Of a stretch of DNA of 64,000 nt, positions 12,215 to 24,167 are shown in pieces. Under the pieces are notes generated by a model. That model did no database searches and was not told where the DNA came from. It saw nothing but the letters and a program-made list of their open reading frames with translations. How positions within the stretch are numbered: position 1 is the stretch's first letter; each line of letters starts with the position of its first letter. A program made the position numbers and the translations under genes. This DNA comes from Ipomoea triloba (lineage: Eukaryota; Streptophyta; Magnoliopsida; Solanales; Convolvulaceae): assembly GCF_003576645.1 (NCBI RefSeq), contig NC_044929.1:4556753-4620752 (forward strand). Direction: 5' to 3'.

Positions 12215-13090
12215 AACTCAAGGAAAAAAATGACATTTATCTCATTTAAATTCTTTTGACATTTTAATGTACCAAAAAAAACACACACACACATGTTGGA
12301 TAAAAGACAAGATAAAAAAATATTATGAAATAAATTTTAAAAAAAATTGGACCTCAAATCATCTTCACTCGGAGATGGAGTTCACGGGAGCCATCATTTA
12401 TAGTTCACGAGAGCATTGCTACACAAGAAGACGACATAGAAGGTCCTACTCCTCTTCATTCCTCCACATGCCCAAATCATTTAATAATTCATGCAAACAA
12501 ATCCTCTTAATAGGGGGGTGTAAATCAAATGAAGTAAAATTTCATCAACATTATTTGTGTTTGTCTATAAATATATTTTAGTTTTCTTTTATGAATAAAT
12601 TGATTCCAAATAAAACATTTTCCTATTTCGTTTATATCTTTAAAAAAACATCGTTCATTAGTTCGCTTAGACTTTATATGTTTTAGATGTGTATAGTTTC
12701 CTTGTACAGTACGTTAACTAATTTTAGTTTCTACTCTTTGACTATAGCATTTTTTAAATGTTTAATTCCCGAGTAAATATTAATCAAATTTGTCCATAAT
12801 TATTGAAAATGTGTTACCCTTCAGTTATTTTTAATACTAAAAACTACATACTTTTGATAATCGCGGAACAAAATCTGATTGATTTTGAACTTGAAAATAA
12901 AAATTAGAAAAACATAATAGCAAAAAAAAAAAAAAACCCGCGATGTTAGAATTATGATGCATCTCATTAAAAAGTAATTAACGAACAAATGTATAGTATT
13001 TGTCATAAAATTAAAAAAAAAAAAAAAAGTGTACTGGTTTTGGGTGCACTAAACTTTAAGAATGGGTACGTACGTGGTACGGTATGCATG
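12215..13090. other. intergenic, nothing recognised
   Basis: AT-rich. Open frames here have no recognisable protein signature. Confidence 0.45.
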
Positions 13091-13097
13091 AGAACAT

Positions 13098-13143
13098 ATG
13101 TTATTGTTTAATAAGTTTTCAAAAAAATGTTATTGTTTAATAA
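13098..13143 (+). mobile_element. micro-insertion with perfect 17-bp target duplication
   Basis: ATGTTATTGTTTAATAA at 13098-13114 is repeated exactly at 13127-13143. Only GTTTTCAAAAAA (12 bp) lies between. The arrangement is that of a retroposed 3' tail with a target-site duplication. Confidence 0.85.
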
Positions 13144-13695
13144 AAGAAGAATATCAGATGCATTTACAAGAATGTCCAAATTAGCTAGCGTAACATACAC
13201 ATTGCACACAAGCATATATAATAGGCCCAAATAATCCCACTACCATTAATTTATAAACATTAAAAAAAAAAAAAAAACAAACAAACAAAACAACAACAGG
13301 TGGTCATTGACACTAACAATCAAAAATAAAATAAAAATATTTACAAATATTTTTTTACAAAATAAAAAATAAAAAATTCTACAGAGTACTATTTTACTAA
13401 ATAATAAGAATTTTAAAAATAAAAAATATATAATTAAAATTCATGTACACTTTAGGACATCATGTGTTTAATTACCTAGTCAGTGTCACATTAACAATAA
13501 CTTGCTGAATATGTAATAATAAAAGATATACACACAATTTTGTCGTTTTAAGAGATTTTATTGAAAAGCTCTTAAATTAATGGATCTAATTGCACTATTC
13601 TTTAGAGATAGATGCCAATTTAATACTTTTTTTTTAACAATTTAAGACAGGTGGGGTTTTTTCTTAATAATTATAAAACAATAGTTATACACTTA

Positions 13696-14475
13696 TACCG
13701 TGGATCTGGGTCCACCTTGCAAGGTGAACCTATCACAATTTACATACTGAATGTTCACAATTCAAATTGTGAACATTCAGTATGTAAATTGTGAATATTC
13801 ATTATATAAATTGTGTATTTTGCACTCTAGTTCACCTTGATGCATTATTATTATTATAGAAAATAATGAGATTGAAACAACTAAAGAAGACAATGAAATT
13901 AGAGTAATGAAGTAATGTACCTCTCTTAATAGGCCTTGGCTAATTTAAAAATTTTTGTGATTAAGACGATAAACCACTTTAAGAAATGGAGGCAAGAGGA
14001 CCCACCATTATATCATGGATCAAGGTTCACACTGCACTATGGATTCTGGTTCATGTTTTTGCGCTTTGTGTTATGACTTTTTGTGTTTTGCGTTATGAAT
14101 TCTATACCTGAAACAAATTAGTAGTTGTGTTATTTCTTATGAAAATTTGTGTTTTGTGCTATGAAATTTTGTACCTATGATCACAAATTATTTACATAAA
14201 TCAAATTTAAAAAATAAGTCAATATATAACATGTGTATGTGTCTTGTTTTATGATTTTTTGTATCTTGTGTTATGAAATTCTGTACTTTACAAGTATAAA
14301 TTTTGTACATCATCTTTTCAATTCAACTAGGTCCATAATGCTATGTTATGTATCTTGTGTTGTGATTTTATGTGTTTTGTATTATAAAATTTTGTACCTT
14401 ACGAGTATGAATTATATATCTCATTATTTCAATTCATGGTACATAATGCTATGTGGACTCTGATCCATAATATAA
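13696..14475. repeat. inverted-repeat region with a perfect 30-bp hairpin
   Basis: 13733-13762 and 13765-13794 are exact reverse complements with a 2-nt loop. The arms begin TCACAATTTACATACTGAAT. Around them GTGGATCTGGGTCCACCTTG recurs in diverged and inverted form near 14014 and 14455. The stretch 14050-14450 is an irregular array of TTTGTGTTATGAAATTTTGT-like units. There is no coding potential. It is probably one or more degraded MITEs. Confidence 0.55.
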
Positions 14476-14766
14476 ATTACCAAAAGACATAAAGGGCTAA
14501 GGTTAAACACATGGTCATCAATAAGATGCTCGAGATGTTAACAGTTATGAAGTTTGGCCTATTGCGCAGGGACAAAACACAATAAAACCATGGGCGTTGT
14601 TTCTTCCCTCGACTTTTTCGCCAAAAAGCTATATATGCCACTGCGTGGATCGCACCCACAATAAATTACTTGTAATATTCTTGGGGTAATTAGTGAAATC
14701 ATCCATTCTAGACTCGATTAATTTGTGAATGACTAAATCAATTTGTGAATGACTAAATCATGGGCG

Positions 14767-14947
14767 ACGCCAAGGACCTTGTGGTCCAGTGGTATCAAAC
14801 TCTTCCCTTTATACGGGAGGTGGTGAATTCGAGTCTCAGTGCAGGCAATATTGACTCTTATGCTTCAATAGGTTGAGAAAGTAGTTATGAACAGATACTG
14901 CATTGTAATAGAGTCAGTACTCAGTACTCAGTAGTATTCAAAAAAAA
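14767..14947 (+). mobile_element. tRNA-derived SINE, full length, with target duplication
   Basis: A-box-like TGGTCCAGTGGT and B-box-like GAATTCGAGTCTC are in the right order and spacing for internal pol III promotion. The 3' end is CAGTAGTATTC plus an A-run. AAATCATGGGCG flanks it at 14755-14766 and 14948-14959. A second family member lies at 58455-58568, sharing CAGTAGGTTGAGAAAGT. The 3' terminus matches the tails of the micro-insertions in this window. Confidence 0.82.
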
Positions 14948-14964
14948 AAATCATGGGCGGATGC

Positions 14965-15530
14965 AAGAGGATTTGGCTGGGATTTAATGTGGATGCAAGA
15001 GGATTTGGCTGGGTTTTGCACAATGATGAGGTGTTGTTTGAAACCAGCATATTTCTATTTCAAAAACTGCAGCATATTTCTATTTGAAACCAGCATATTT
15101 CTATTTCAATTGACTTCATAAACCAATAAAACCAGTATAAACTGCAGCAAAGCAATGGGTGTGAGAGAAACTCTAAGTTGGCTGAAGGTGCAATGGGTGT
15201 GAGAGAAACTCTAAGTTGGCTGAAGGTGATGGGGGTGAATGGTGTCGACGTTGAGATGGATGCTCAACAGGTGGTTCTAGCCATTCAGGTTGAGTTGTAT
15301 AGTTCCTCATTCAGACACATTGATGATATTAAAGAAGTTGCTTATACTTTTAATGAAATTTGCTTCTACTTTGCTAAGCAATATGCGAATCGCGCTGTTC
15401 ACATTGTTGCTTGAGATGTCATTTCTTTGTCATGTTGTGACGAGTGGCTTGCCTCTCCGCCTACTTTTGTTGTTGATGTCACAAGTTCTGATTTAATAAA
15501 TTGATCAAATTTTACCTACCAAAAAAAAAA
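14965..15530 (+). pseudogene. non-LTR retrotransposon 3' end: RNase H-like domain remnant
   Basis: Frames encode VDARGFGWVLHNDEV, then MGVRETLSWLKVMGVNGVDV, VEMDAQQVVLAIQ and HIDDIKEVAYTFNEICFYFA. This is the RNase H-like (RVT_3) domain found at the C terminus of plant LINE polyproteins. An in-frame TGA at 15412-15414 interrupts it, and the same frame resumes as CDEWLASPPTFVVDVTSSDL before an A-rich tail near 15522. A 37-bp segment (GGGTGTGAGAGAAACTCTAA...) is duplicated in tandem at about 15157-15228, and CATATTTCTATTT occurs three times at 15048-15110. It is dead coding sequence. Confidence 0.72.
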
Positions 15531-15539
15531 TAAAATTGT

Positions 15540-16870
15540 AAATAAAATTGACATTAAAAATTGGGTGAATAATTTTATATTTGAATATGTACGAAAACTG
15601 TACTCCTTTTATACTTCTGAATAATCTCTTACCGTCTGTATGAGTTGCTGTTGAGATAGTGAATTAAAAGGAGTACATTTTACATCCGATACAGACTCCT
15701 TTTAACCCAATGGGCGATCATAAGGTACGACCCTATCTAGAAGTATCCCCTTCCTACGGATGTAAAAAACAAAAAATAAAAATAAAAATAAAAACAAAAC
15801 AAAAACTAGCACTAGATCTATCATATCCATTTCGTCATAATAATTTTATCAATTATAATTTGGGGTTTAAAAGACTAAACACTAATAAGTAAAATGTTGC
15901 AAGTTGAATTTTAAATGAAAATAAAAGAAAAAGAAAAGGAAAAAAAAATGAGAGGGGCAATATAATAGTCCAATAGAAGAATGAAGAAGAAAAGCAATAC
16001 CCGTGAACGTTGCATGTGATCATAAAGAGTTAGAGACGCCTGTTTTAATCAGTATTGACCACCCACTCACGTGCCTTTTTTGGGTTTTATGATGATTTTA
16101 TAATTACAATATAATAACAATAATTGCTACTTAATTATGTGAATCATAGATCAACATAACTTCATTTTCTACGCCATATTGTCCATTTTCTATAAAGCAA
16201 ACCTTCCTTTTTGACATAATTATGCTTTTTTTTTTCTTCTTTTCTATTCTACTTCACATAAATAAGATGAACTATTATTATATTAAACAAAAATATGTAA
16301 TGAATTGGTCTATTACCCTTCTTGATTTAAACCGATCAACGCGTTGGTTTGTCTCATTATGGTCTTTTGCCTGTTAGGCTCACAAGATGTGATTTATTTA
16401 GTGCACACTCTCAAGTAATAACTACAAGTTTCTCTCATCACCCAAAAAAATAAAATAAGCAATGAAGTACGTGTAAGAAATATAGATCATCAATTAATTA
16501 TTTCGTGTCACATTAAAAAACTAACATCAAAAGCTCTATTTTGCAAACTAAATGAGAGCTAAATTGTATGTAAACCAAACCTAACCATTTGTGATAGTTG
16601 ATAAAGTAGAAAACTAGACTTTCTTGGTAAGAAAAAACTAATGTTTCTCGAGTAAAAATCAAACTTTAGATTCAAGAGATTTCAAGATAAATTCTCATTT
16701 TAATAAGCTATGCATTGTGTAAATAGTTTTTATATTTTGAATCACATGCTACCATATATCATTAAAAAAGCAAAGTTAAATAGTAAAATGATGATGGACC
16801 AAGAATAAAACAATATGCCAATAATTATGAGGACATCTTTTTGTTTTTAGGCCTAAATAGTTAGACCAAA
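15540..16870. other. intergenic, upstream of polygalacturonase
   Basis: AT-rich sequence with no gene. It includes a SINE-like sequence of family A at about 16350-16455 ending CTCATCACCCAAAAAA. Confidence 0.45.
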
Positions 16871-16884
16871 AATGTATCCCTTCC

Positions 16885-16891
16885 TATATAG
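16885..16891 (+). promoter_or_regulatory. probable TATA box of the polygalacturonase gene
   Basis: TATATAG about 104 bp before the start codon, followed by C/A-rich sequence typical of a plant 5' leader. It is the only TATA-like site in the last 150 bp. Confidence 0.55.
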
Positions 16892-16994
16892 ACATAACAT
16901 CAGCATCTCCTCTCATCCTACCCAAAAACACACAACATAACACTCTTCTCCTCCACTACACTCTCTCTGCAACATCTGCATACATGACAAGAAG

Positions 16995-19900
16995 ATGATT
17001 ATGAAAGGTCTCACATTATTATTAATTCTGGCCATTGCAATTCTGGTCTGGTCATCCAACATGGAAACCTGCCATGCAAGACAGGGAAAGCATTGGAGGC
17101 AAAGCAGGGGAGCTCTGTACAAGAAGAAACCAAAGTATCATCGCCAACACGGCAATGCCGGTAAGATCAAGCAGAAGCATCCCTCTCCCAAACCATCATC
17201 ACCCCCAGCTCCGGTCTCCCCACCGAGCATAGGTTCTGGCAATGCAGGTCGCGTTTTCAATGTGGTGAGTTACGGAGCCAAGGGCGACGGAAACACAGAT
17301 GATACCAAGGTAAAACTGAACTTCATCATTCATTATATCAACCCTGCAAAATGCAAGACTCAGAAACCGCACATGCATTTAGTCACAACAGAGCAGTTGG
17401 GAGAAACAGAGAAAAAATAATGAATGAGTGTGAGAGTTAGAAAACATAGAAGTGAAGACAACACAGTAGCAGACAATAGTGAACAACAGAATCAGTTGTG
17501 TCCAACATGAAATTATTCTGGTAGGTCAGTTAGTTCGGTCTGGGGGGCCCAGTCATGAAATGTGCAACAATAATTGCAGATAGTGTGTACTGTGTAGTAC
17601 ATTAATATGTCAAGTTCTAAGTTCTAACCACTATTCTGTGTTTAACATTCTCTGATCACCGGGCTTTCGCCGCAAAACTAGATAGGTAAAACATGGTACT
17701 GACCAAGAAATTGTGTTTATGGTGATTCCATACAGGCATTCCAAATGGCCTGGGCAGCTGCTTGTAAAGTGGAGGCCTCTACCATTATCATCCCACCAAA
17801 ACTTGTATTCCTTGTGGGACCCATTTCGTTCTCTGGTCCACGCTGTCAACACAACATTGTGTTTCAGGTAAACTACATGAGAAATGTAATTGAATATCAT
17901 CATAAGAAACTCAGCAATTTACGAGATATGGCATCTATATATGCAATATAAAGTTTGTGACATGATTTATGTATGCCTCCATGTTGTAGATTGATGGCAC
18001 AATTATTGCTCCAACCAGCTCCAAAGCTTGGAGTTCGGCTCCTTTCCAGTGGCTTGAATTCACAAAACTGGTAGGAATTACAGTTAAAGGAAGTGGGACA
18101 ATTGATGGGAGTGGTTCAGTGTGGTGGAAGGATGCCCCATTTGGTGACCCTATAGATGATGAATATAAACTAATTGTTCCGTTAAACAGAACAATGCCTA
18201 GCATTCCCCCGATTCCAGTAATTATTGCTCCATCTTCTGAGTTTCTTGCCCATGTTCAGCTTTCTATACCTGGCTCCTCAGTCCTCACCTTTTGTTTATT
18301 TCTTGGTGGCAGGTCAGTAGATCAGTCGGTGGAAGAATGCCAAGCATTAAGCCAACGGTAAGGACACCTGAAGAAACACAACCAGAAGAAAGCTGCATTA
18401 CTTGACAAAGCAATATTTGTGTGGATGTTAACGCTACTTATGTTTGCAACACAGGCACTACGGTTCTATGGGAGTTATAATGTGACGGTCACTGGAATCA
18501 AAATTCAGAATAGTCCACAATGCCATCTCAAGTTTGACAATTGCATGGGTGTCAATGTATACAACTTCAGTGCCTCCTCACCTGGAGATAGCCCCAACAC
18601 AGATGGAATTCACTTACAGAACTCCAGAGATGTGGTTATTCGAAGCAGCAACCTTGCCTGTGGTAATTGATCTGTGGCAAAGTCTGTTTATTATTTTACA
18701 ATCTTATCATGACTTGGCATGCCATATGAAACCCAAACTGAAAAGTGAAAACCAGCCATAAACATCTTGACAATAGATATCCATTCAGTAAATAATTCAC
18801 ATCCTTTCATCATAAGCTTCAGGCCACAGACAGCAAACAATCATACAAAAGAACAGTCTCATTTTGGATGGTGTTTTTACCCCAACGCTAAAGCTCCCTC
18901 CTTTAGTCATTATCACCATCAATACTGAAACCACATTGATTCTATTTATCTTTCAGAACATGCTAAAGCAGCCATACATCCATACATGAGAGTTGTAAAA
19001 CATATTAATCCAAAGAAATGACAATGCATTAGTTTATCCTAGAAAAGCACACAGTTGTAAGTATCTATGCAAGAAGAAAATTATTTTAAAAAATAAAAAA
19101 AGACTCACCACCAAAAGGATTGGTTTGTGCAGGAGACGACTGTGTTTCAATACAAACTGGATGCTCAAATGTATACGTACACAATGTGAATTGTGGACCA
19201 GGGCATGGAATCAGTATTGGAGGGCTGGGAAAAGCTAATACAAAAGCTTGTGTCTCAAATATCACAGTGCGTGACATCGTTATGCATAAGACCATGAATG
19301 GTGTCAGGATAAAAACATGGCAGGTACAGACACCATTTGCTTTTCATTCTGATTAGAAATTTCATAAGCTATCTTCTAGTAGTCAGAGCTCTTTTTCATG
19401 ACAAGTGAAGAAATATAACATCATAAGTTTCTCTTTAACAGTTATAAGTTACATAGATCGAAGATATGAATTCTAGAATTCAATGAATTAGATTTTTGTA
19501 GCTAGGAATTCAAAAGCTTATATTGAATTGGCAGAAAGAAATTCAGCAAAATGTTTTCCCTTAGGGGTAAAGTTTTTCAGAAAGGTGCAACAATACAAGA
19601 ACTAACAGAAATTCCAAAACCATTTCATCTGCATCTGGAACTATATATGCTTTAATAACTAATTTTGGTACTTCAAGTCTTTAAGCTATATATCTTTATA
19701 CATGCAGCAGCTACTATTATATACAGTAATTATTATCACATTTTTCATGGGCAGGGTGGCTTAGGATTTGTTAAAGGAGTACTCTTTTCAAATATCCAAG
19801 TTTCAGAAGTTCAACTGCCAATAGTAATTGACCAGTTCTACTGTGATAAGATCAAATGCAAGAACCAAACAGCTGCTGTGGCACTATCAGAAATCCACTA

Positions 19901-20147
19901 CGAAAATATACAAGGAACATATACAGTAAAACCAGTACATCTTGCCTGCAGTGACAGCATGCCATGTACAAAGGTGACATTAAATGAGATAAAACTAAAG
20001 CCACTGCAGGAACATTACCACTTGTATGACCCATTCTGTTGGCAGACATTCGGAGAGTTGCACTCCCCTACTGTCCCGCCTGTTGACTGCTTAAAAGTTG
20101 GCAAGCTACCAAGCAACAAGGTTCAGGTAGATCATGATCAGTGCTAG
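16995..20147 (+). CDS. secreted polygalacturonase (GH28), At1g48100-like
   Basis: Hydrolyses alpha-1,4 bonds in cell-wall homogalacturonan. Exons: 16995-17309, 17736-17867, 17990-18217, 18313-18357, 18455-18662, 19133-19323, 19755-20147. All phases join to 503 residues. A hydrophobic signal peptide covers about residues 1-28. A basic, proline-rich linker ([13 protein letters not shown]) follows, then [18 protein letters not shown]. All four GH28 signatures are intact: NTDG 288-291, GDDC 310-313, GHG 333-335, RIK 368-370. The third exon's end (18217) and the small 45-bp fourth exon are the least certain; they were chosen because they keep phase and give GRMPSIKPT before ALRFYGS. The protein ends with a cysteine-rich region typical of plant enzymes of this clade. 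The long N-terminal linker resembles the At1g48100 group. Confidence 0.9.
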
Positions 20148-21786
20148 ATATTATGGTGCATTCATCTGTGAGGTTGGCATGGTTTTTGCTGACCCCTTAT
20201 ACACCATTAGTCAGTGATAGTCCTTTAGCACTATTAGATTATAGATTTTTTTTAATAGGATCCTTGAGATCTATTGTGTGGGAGACATATAGGTATGTTA
20301 TATATAATATACAGTTAATAGCAACTTGTCAAGTGTTTAATAGTTAGGTACATAAATCACAGGGCATTTCTGCAGAAAACTATGCTAGTCACCTGTCCAA
20401 TTGACAACAAACTGGAAAGTGGATGTACAATAAAACAAAAAATTTTACACATCAAATAAATAGAAAGAGAACAAAAAGGAACTTGCTACTCAGGACATTC
20501 AATTGTCTAGCAGATGATAAGAATTCTGGTCCTGTACAGAGACATGGATGTTTTAATTGTATATCACTCAACTGATTGTTTAAGAACTTACAAGAAAGAG
20601 GATGAAAACATACATTCATGGGCAAAAGTTGAAATAGCATTAACAAAAGAAGAAGATCAAATGGTATCAGGAAATTCAGAAGCCAAAAGTAGTCCAGATA
20701 AAACATTGCTGGGAATGAGTTGATATATATCAAGATCAAGAGAACTACTCAGCAGGATATGAAGGGAGAAACAAAAGTATCATAAATTTCAAGTCCACCT
20801 TTATGTAGCTGCTACCTACTCCTTAAGATTATTGAAAAGAGCAAAGCTAATTGTAGCTGTTGCCTTTTTTACTTGCAGATCTCACTTGGTAGTTGTAAAT
20901 CATTCAGATCACAAATGCCCCACTCTCAATCAATCACTCTGGATGCAAGAAACAAATTTTCACCTTAAATAAGGATAAGTTGAAATAACGTCTCCGACAA
21001 CCTTACTAAAGTACTACTATGATTGTATGCCTGGTAAAAAGTAACATGATCATTGAAAAATAACAACTATACATACAGAAGTGACAGAAGAGATGTTTAT
21101 CTCTGGACAATATTTGAAGTTTCAGGATGCATCTGATAGTTTTTCATAATCTTTTTTAAATGCAAAACTTTAAGAAAGCATTGTTTTCAATATTGTTTAA
21201 AAGTCTTGAACATCTTATGATACTCAGTATGAAAGTTAATATTCTTAAGGATTAAAGCAGCATATTCCTTTTGGTCCATAGTAGTAGAATTAGTCAAAGA
21301 GAACTTTGGAAATTGTAAATAAATGAAAGCATCCTCAGAGCTCAGCTAAGCATTGGTTGTGTGGTATGTTTATAATGATTAATCCAAATTCCTCTGCAAG
21401 ACAGCTATTTTTACAAATCAAGAACAGCTTTACCTCACATGAGGAAACCTAGAAGCTAAAACAGCCTGTTTTATTACTTATTTCTTTTTCATCATAAACT
21501 GCTTTTCTGCATAAAGTTTATGTAATTCATAAGGCAAGGTCTAACTAACTAGTTTTCCTCAGTTCAGCTGAATTACCAAAAGTAAAAAAACAATTTTTAA
21601 AAACCAAAATAAAACACACTAAAATATAGATGATTCAGATACTAATAAGCTTGTAAATGACCAATAGACAGGTAACTCTCTTTTTCTTCTCCATGGGAAA
21701 TACGGTTTCCATTAAGTAACAAGAAGAAAACTAGATTAAGCATCATCCAATCCAATTGCCATCACATTACTACTAACCAATAAATG
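20148..21786. other. intergenic between polygalacturonase and DET2
   Basis: It contains the 3' flanks of two convergent genes. No coding frame, RNA gene or clear repeat was recognised. Confidence 0.5.
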
Positions 21787-22587
21787 TCAGTACAGAAATG
21801 GAATTACAGCCTTTCTTTTCCTTGGATAATCTTCCCCAAATTTCTCCAAGTACCATTCGCGATGAGACCAAGCCCGGGGCATCAAGTTGGCACAAGTGAA
21901 GAGAAAGAAAGCAAAGCCAGCAGTTGACCAAGTCATCAAAAACCAGCCCAACCACTCCAAAATCTCCCCAAAGTAGTTAGGGCAACTCACATACTCATAC
22001 AGTCCACCTCTGGGAATCTTATACCCACCACCCTCACTCTTCAAACGAAGCAATACTTTATCAGCCCATACATTCACGGCCATCCCGGCCAGAAAAACTG
22101 CCATTCCGCAAGCGAATCGCCACCAGAACAACGCATCACCCTCATAATCCGCATAATGGGAGACCCATCTGGTCTGCAAATAAGCATTCAGAATATTGAA
22201 AGTGAACGCCATCAAAGCAACACTTACAGGGAAACCAGCGGCCGCTTTCCGCGGATCGGAGGTGAGGTAGAGCCTGAGCGGGTAGACGATGGTGCGGTGG
22301 GCGTAGTGAAGCAGATACGGAGACATAAGGATTTGGGCGAGCGGATTGGAAGAGTTCCTGCCAAAAGGGAATAGGAGAAGCGTGAGCCATATAGCAGGGC
22401 TCTCCATGAGAAACCAAGCCAACGGCGGGCTGATGGTGGGCCCCCATCCAGGGCGGACATGTTTGCCAAAAGGCGCGGTGATGAAGCGGCAGGCGATGTA
22501 CACAGGCGGCGCAATGAGGAGCAGAACCAAGACGCTATAGCGGAAGAGCCATTGATCCGATTCCAATACTTCTCGGATAGACATCAT
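21787..22587 (-). CDS. DET2: steroid 5-alpha-reductase DET2
   Basis: Membrane-bound NADPH-dependent reductase that reduces the delta-4 double bond of campesterol-derived steroids in brassinosteroid synthesis. Single uninterrupted coding exon of 266 residues, close to Arabidopsis DET2. Visible signatures: GWGPTISPPLAWFLMESPA, LLLFPFGR, YAHRTIVYPLRLY, AFTFNILNAYLQTRWVSHYA, IPRGGLYEYVSCPNYFGEIL, EWLGWFLMTWS and the C-terminal KRKAVIPFLY. Several hydrophobic helices fit an ER integral protein. The ATG at 22587 was chosen; the frame runs further upstream only through GTG codons. Upstream, a GT-AG pair at 22606-22752 looks like a 5' UTR intron (exon end CTGCCAG, acceptor TTGCGGCAG), which puts a leader exon beyond 22753. 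Confidence 0.93.
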   Translation of the reverse strand: MMSIREVLESDQWLFRYSVLVLLLIAPPVYIACRFITAPFGKHVRPGWGPTISPPLAWFLMESPAIWLTLLLFPFGRNSSNPLAQILMSPYLLHYAHRTIVYPLRLYLTSDPRKAAAGFPVSVALMAFTFNILNAYLQTRWVSHYADYEGDALFWWRFACGMAVFLAGMAVNVWADKVLLRLKSEGGGYKIPRGGLYEYVSCPNYFGEILEWLGWFLMTWSTAGFAFFLFTCANLMPRAWSHREWYLEKFGEDYPRKRKAVIPFLY

Positions 22588-22759
22588 TTTCAATTTTTCT
22601 TCAACCTGCCGCAAATTTAACACACAACATTCAGAATTCTAAACGGAATCAATCAATCAATCAATCAATAACAGTCTGTAATTTTTGAAGAGCTTCAGAT
22701 ATGGAGTTAGGGAAAGAACACTACAGAAATGAACTGAGAAGCCATAAATCACCTGGCAG

Positions 22760-23575
22760 GCTCTCTTCAATCTTGATCCAACCTCGCAGCGCTTCAACGA
22801 CGAAAATCTCCGCAGCCTTCACTTTACAGTCAACTATAGTCATCAAGTTTACGGATTTTGATTAAGGATTCAAGGCGTATTATTATGGTAGACTGGTAGT
22901 TTCCAAAAAGGGATAGTTTTAAATAAATTAAGCAAATCTCAGTAATTTTATACTTATTATATTTCTTTTTTGAATTGTCATTGTTACCTTATAAGGCTTA
23001 TATACTTCATTATTTTTATTTTTTTTTCTAATAAAAAATTGTCATATCTGTTTTTTTTTTTCTGTTCTTTTCTTTTTCTTTCTTTTTTTACCTCCCTCTC
23101 CTCTATCCTACTTGGCTCTTAAAACTTAAAAGTTTGTAAAAAAATTATACTAATGTGGCTGCTCTAAGTCAATTTTTATTCCTGTGAAATTTTCCAATCA
23201 AATTTTTCTCCGAGGTTCGTGCAATAACCAAATTCCCTCATAACTCAAGAAAGCTACAGGGAAAAACTGCCTACTTATTCAACCATTGGGGGAGTAGGAT
23301 AGGTAGGGATTCCACTGTGAGAACAATTCAAAATGCCCCATCAACATATTAACACAGAAAATTTTATAAATTCCATCACTTTAGACATTGCTAGAAACTT
23401 TATAACGTGCTACAATGATTGGATACATAAAATGTCAAGAAAAAGTAACGAGTAGTTCCTAGTTCCTTCACCTGTGGATCGAATCTAGCTCAACTACAAC
23501 AACATCTTATAACTTCTCAATAAGTGTACGCTATACATTAGAAAGATAGTTACTCAGAGGATAATTTAAAGAAAC
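22760..23575. other. DET2 promoter side and intergenic DNA
   Basis: The first part is presumably the DET2 leader and promoter. The rest is AT-rich without recognisable features. The duplicated unit starts near 23580. Confidence 0.45.
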
Positions 23576-23659
23576 CTAAAAAAAAAAAGATAAAATATGT
23601 CTTAATATTCACATGCATCAGACTAAAATATTGAAAGATGAAATCATATTAATTAGTAT

Positions 23660-23702
23660 ATAAAAGCCTAAGTTTGTTTTCAAAAAATAAAAACCTAAGT
23701 TT
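23660..23702 (+). mobile_element. micro-insertion with 16-bp target duplication and an empty-site paralogue
   Basis: ATAAAAGCCTAAGTTT (23660-23675) recurs with one mismatch at 23687-23702. Between is GTTTTCAAAAA (11 bp). The duplicated copy of this flank at about 30853-30870 reads ATAAAAGCCTAAGCTT once with nothing inserted. The insertion therefore followed the tandem duplication, or was confined to this copy. Confidence 0.85.
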
Positions 23703-24167
23703 CTAACTAGTGCAGCGCAACCTCAATACAGTAAACAAGTTTATACACACTCGAGCACTTCGTTCATCCTCTCTAACAAAAAGACAGGTTAAAGCAATGA
23801 ACTAAAGAAAGTAAGACTACAAAAGATCGAAATGGAAATAGCCACTAGATAATTATAAACTTCACATGCTGTCATGCTGAGATGCAAATATTAGGAGAGG
23901 GAGAAATCATGGTTGAGTAGACAACTAACAGGAAAGCATGCATGATGAAATAGAAGCAAAAAGGCACAGATTAAGAAAGCTAAAAGCATTAAAATGTACG
24001 TAAATGATTCTCAAATCCATCCATTAAAATATAAAAGAGACCTGCTGGCGGAACATATAGACCGATCCTCAATAAATTTGCTAAAACTGTTTATGTTATT
24101 GGAATTGACCCTTACTTTTACATAATGTATGTACTACTATACCTTTTGTGTAATCTTAATTAATTAG

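Noticed and set aside
13733..13794. MicroRNA precursor
   Set aside because: A perfect 30-bp stem with a 2-nt loop is unlike plant pre-miRNAs, and it lies in a repeat-rich region. A MITE-type palindrome is more likely.
22588..22623. Upstream extension of DET2
   Set aside because: It would start at GTG and crosses a likely 5' UTR acceptor site (TTGCGGCAG). ATG 22587 gives the family length.
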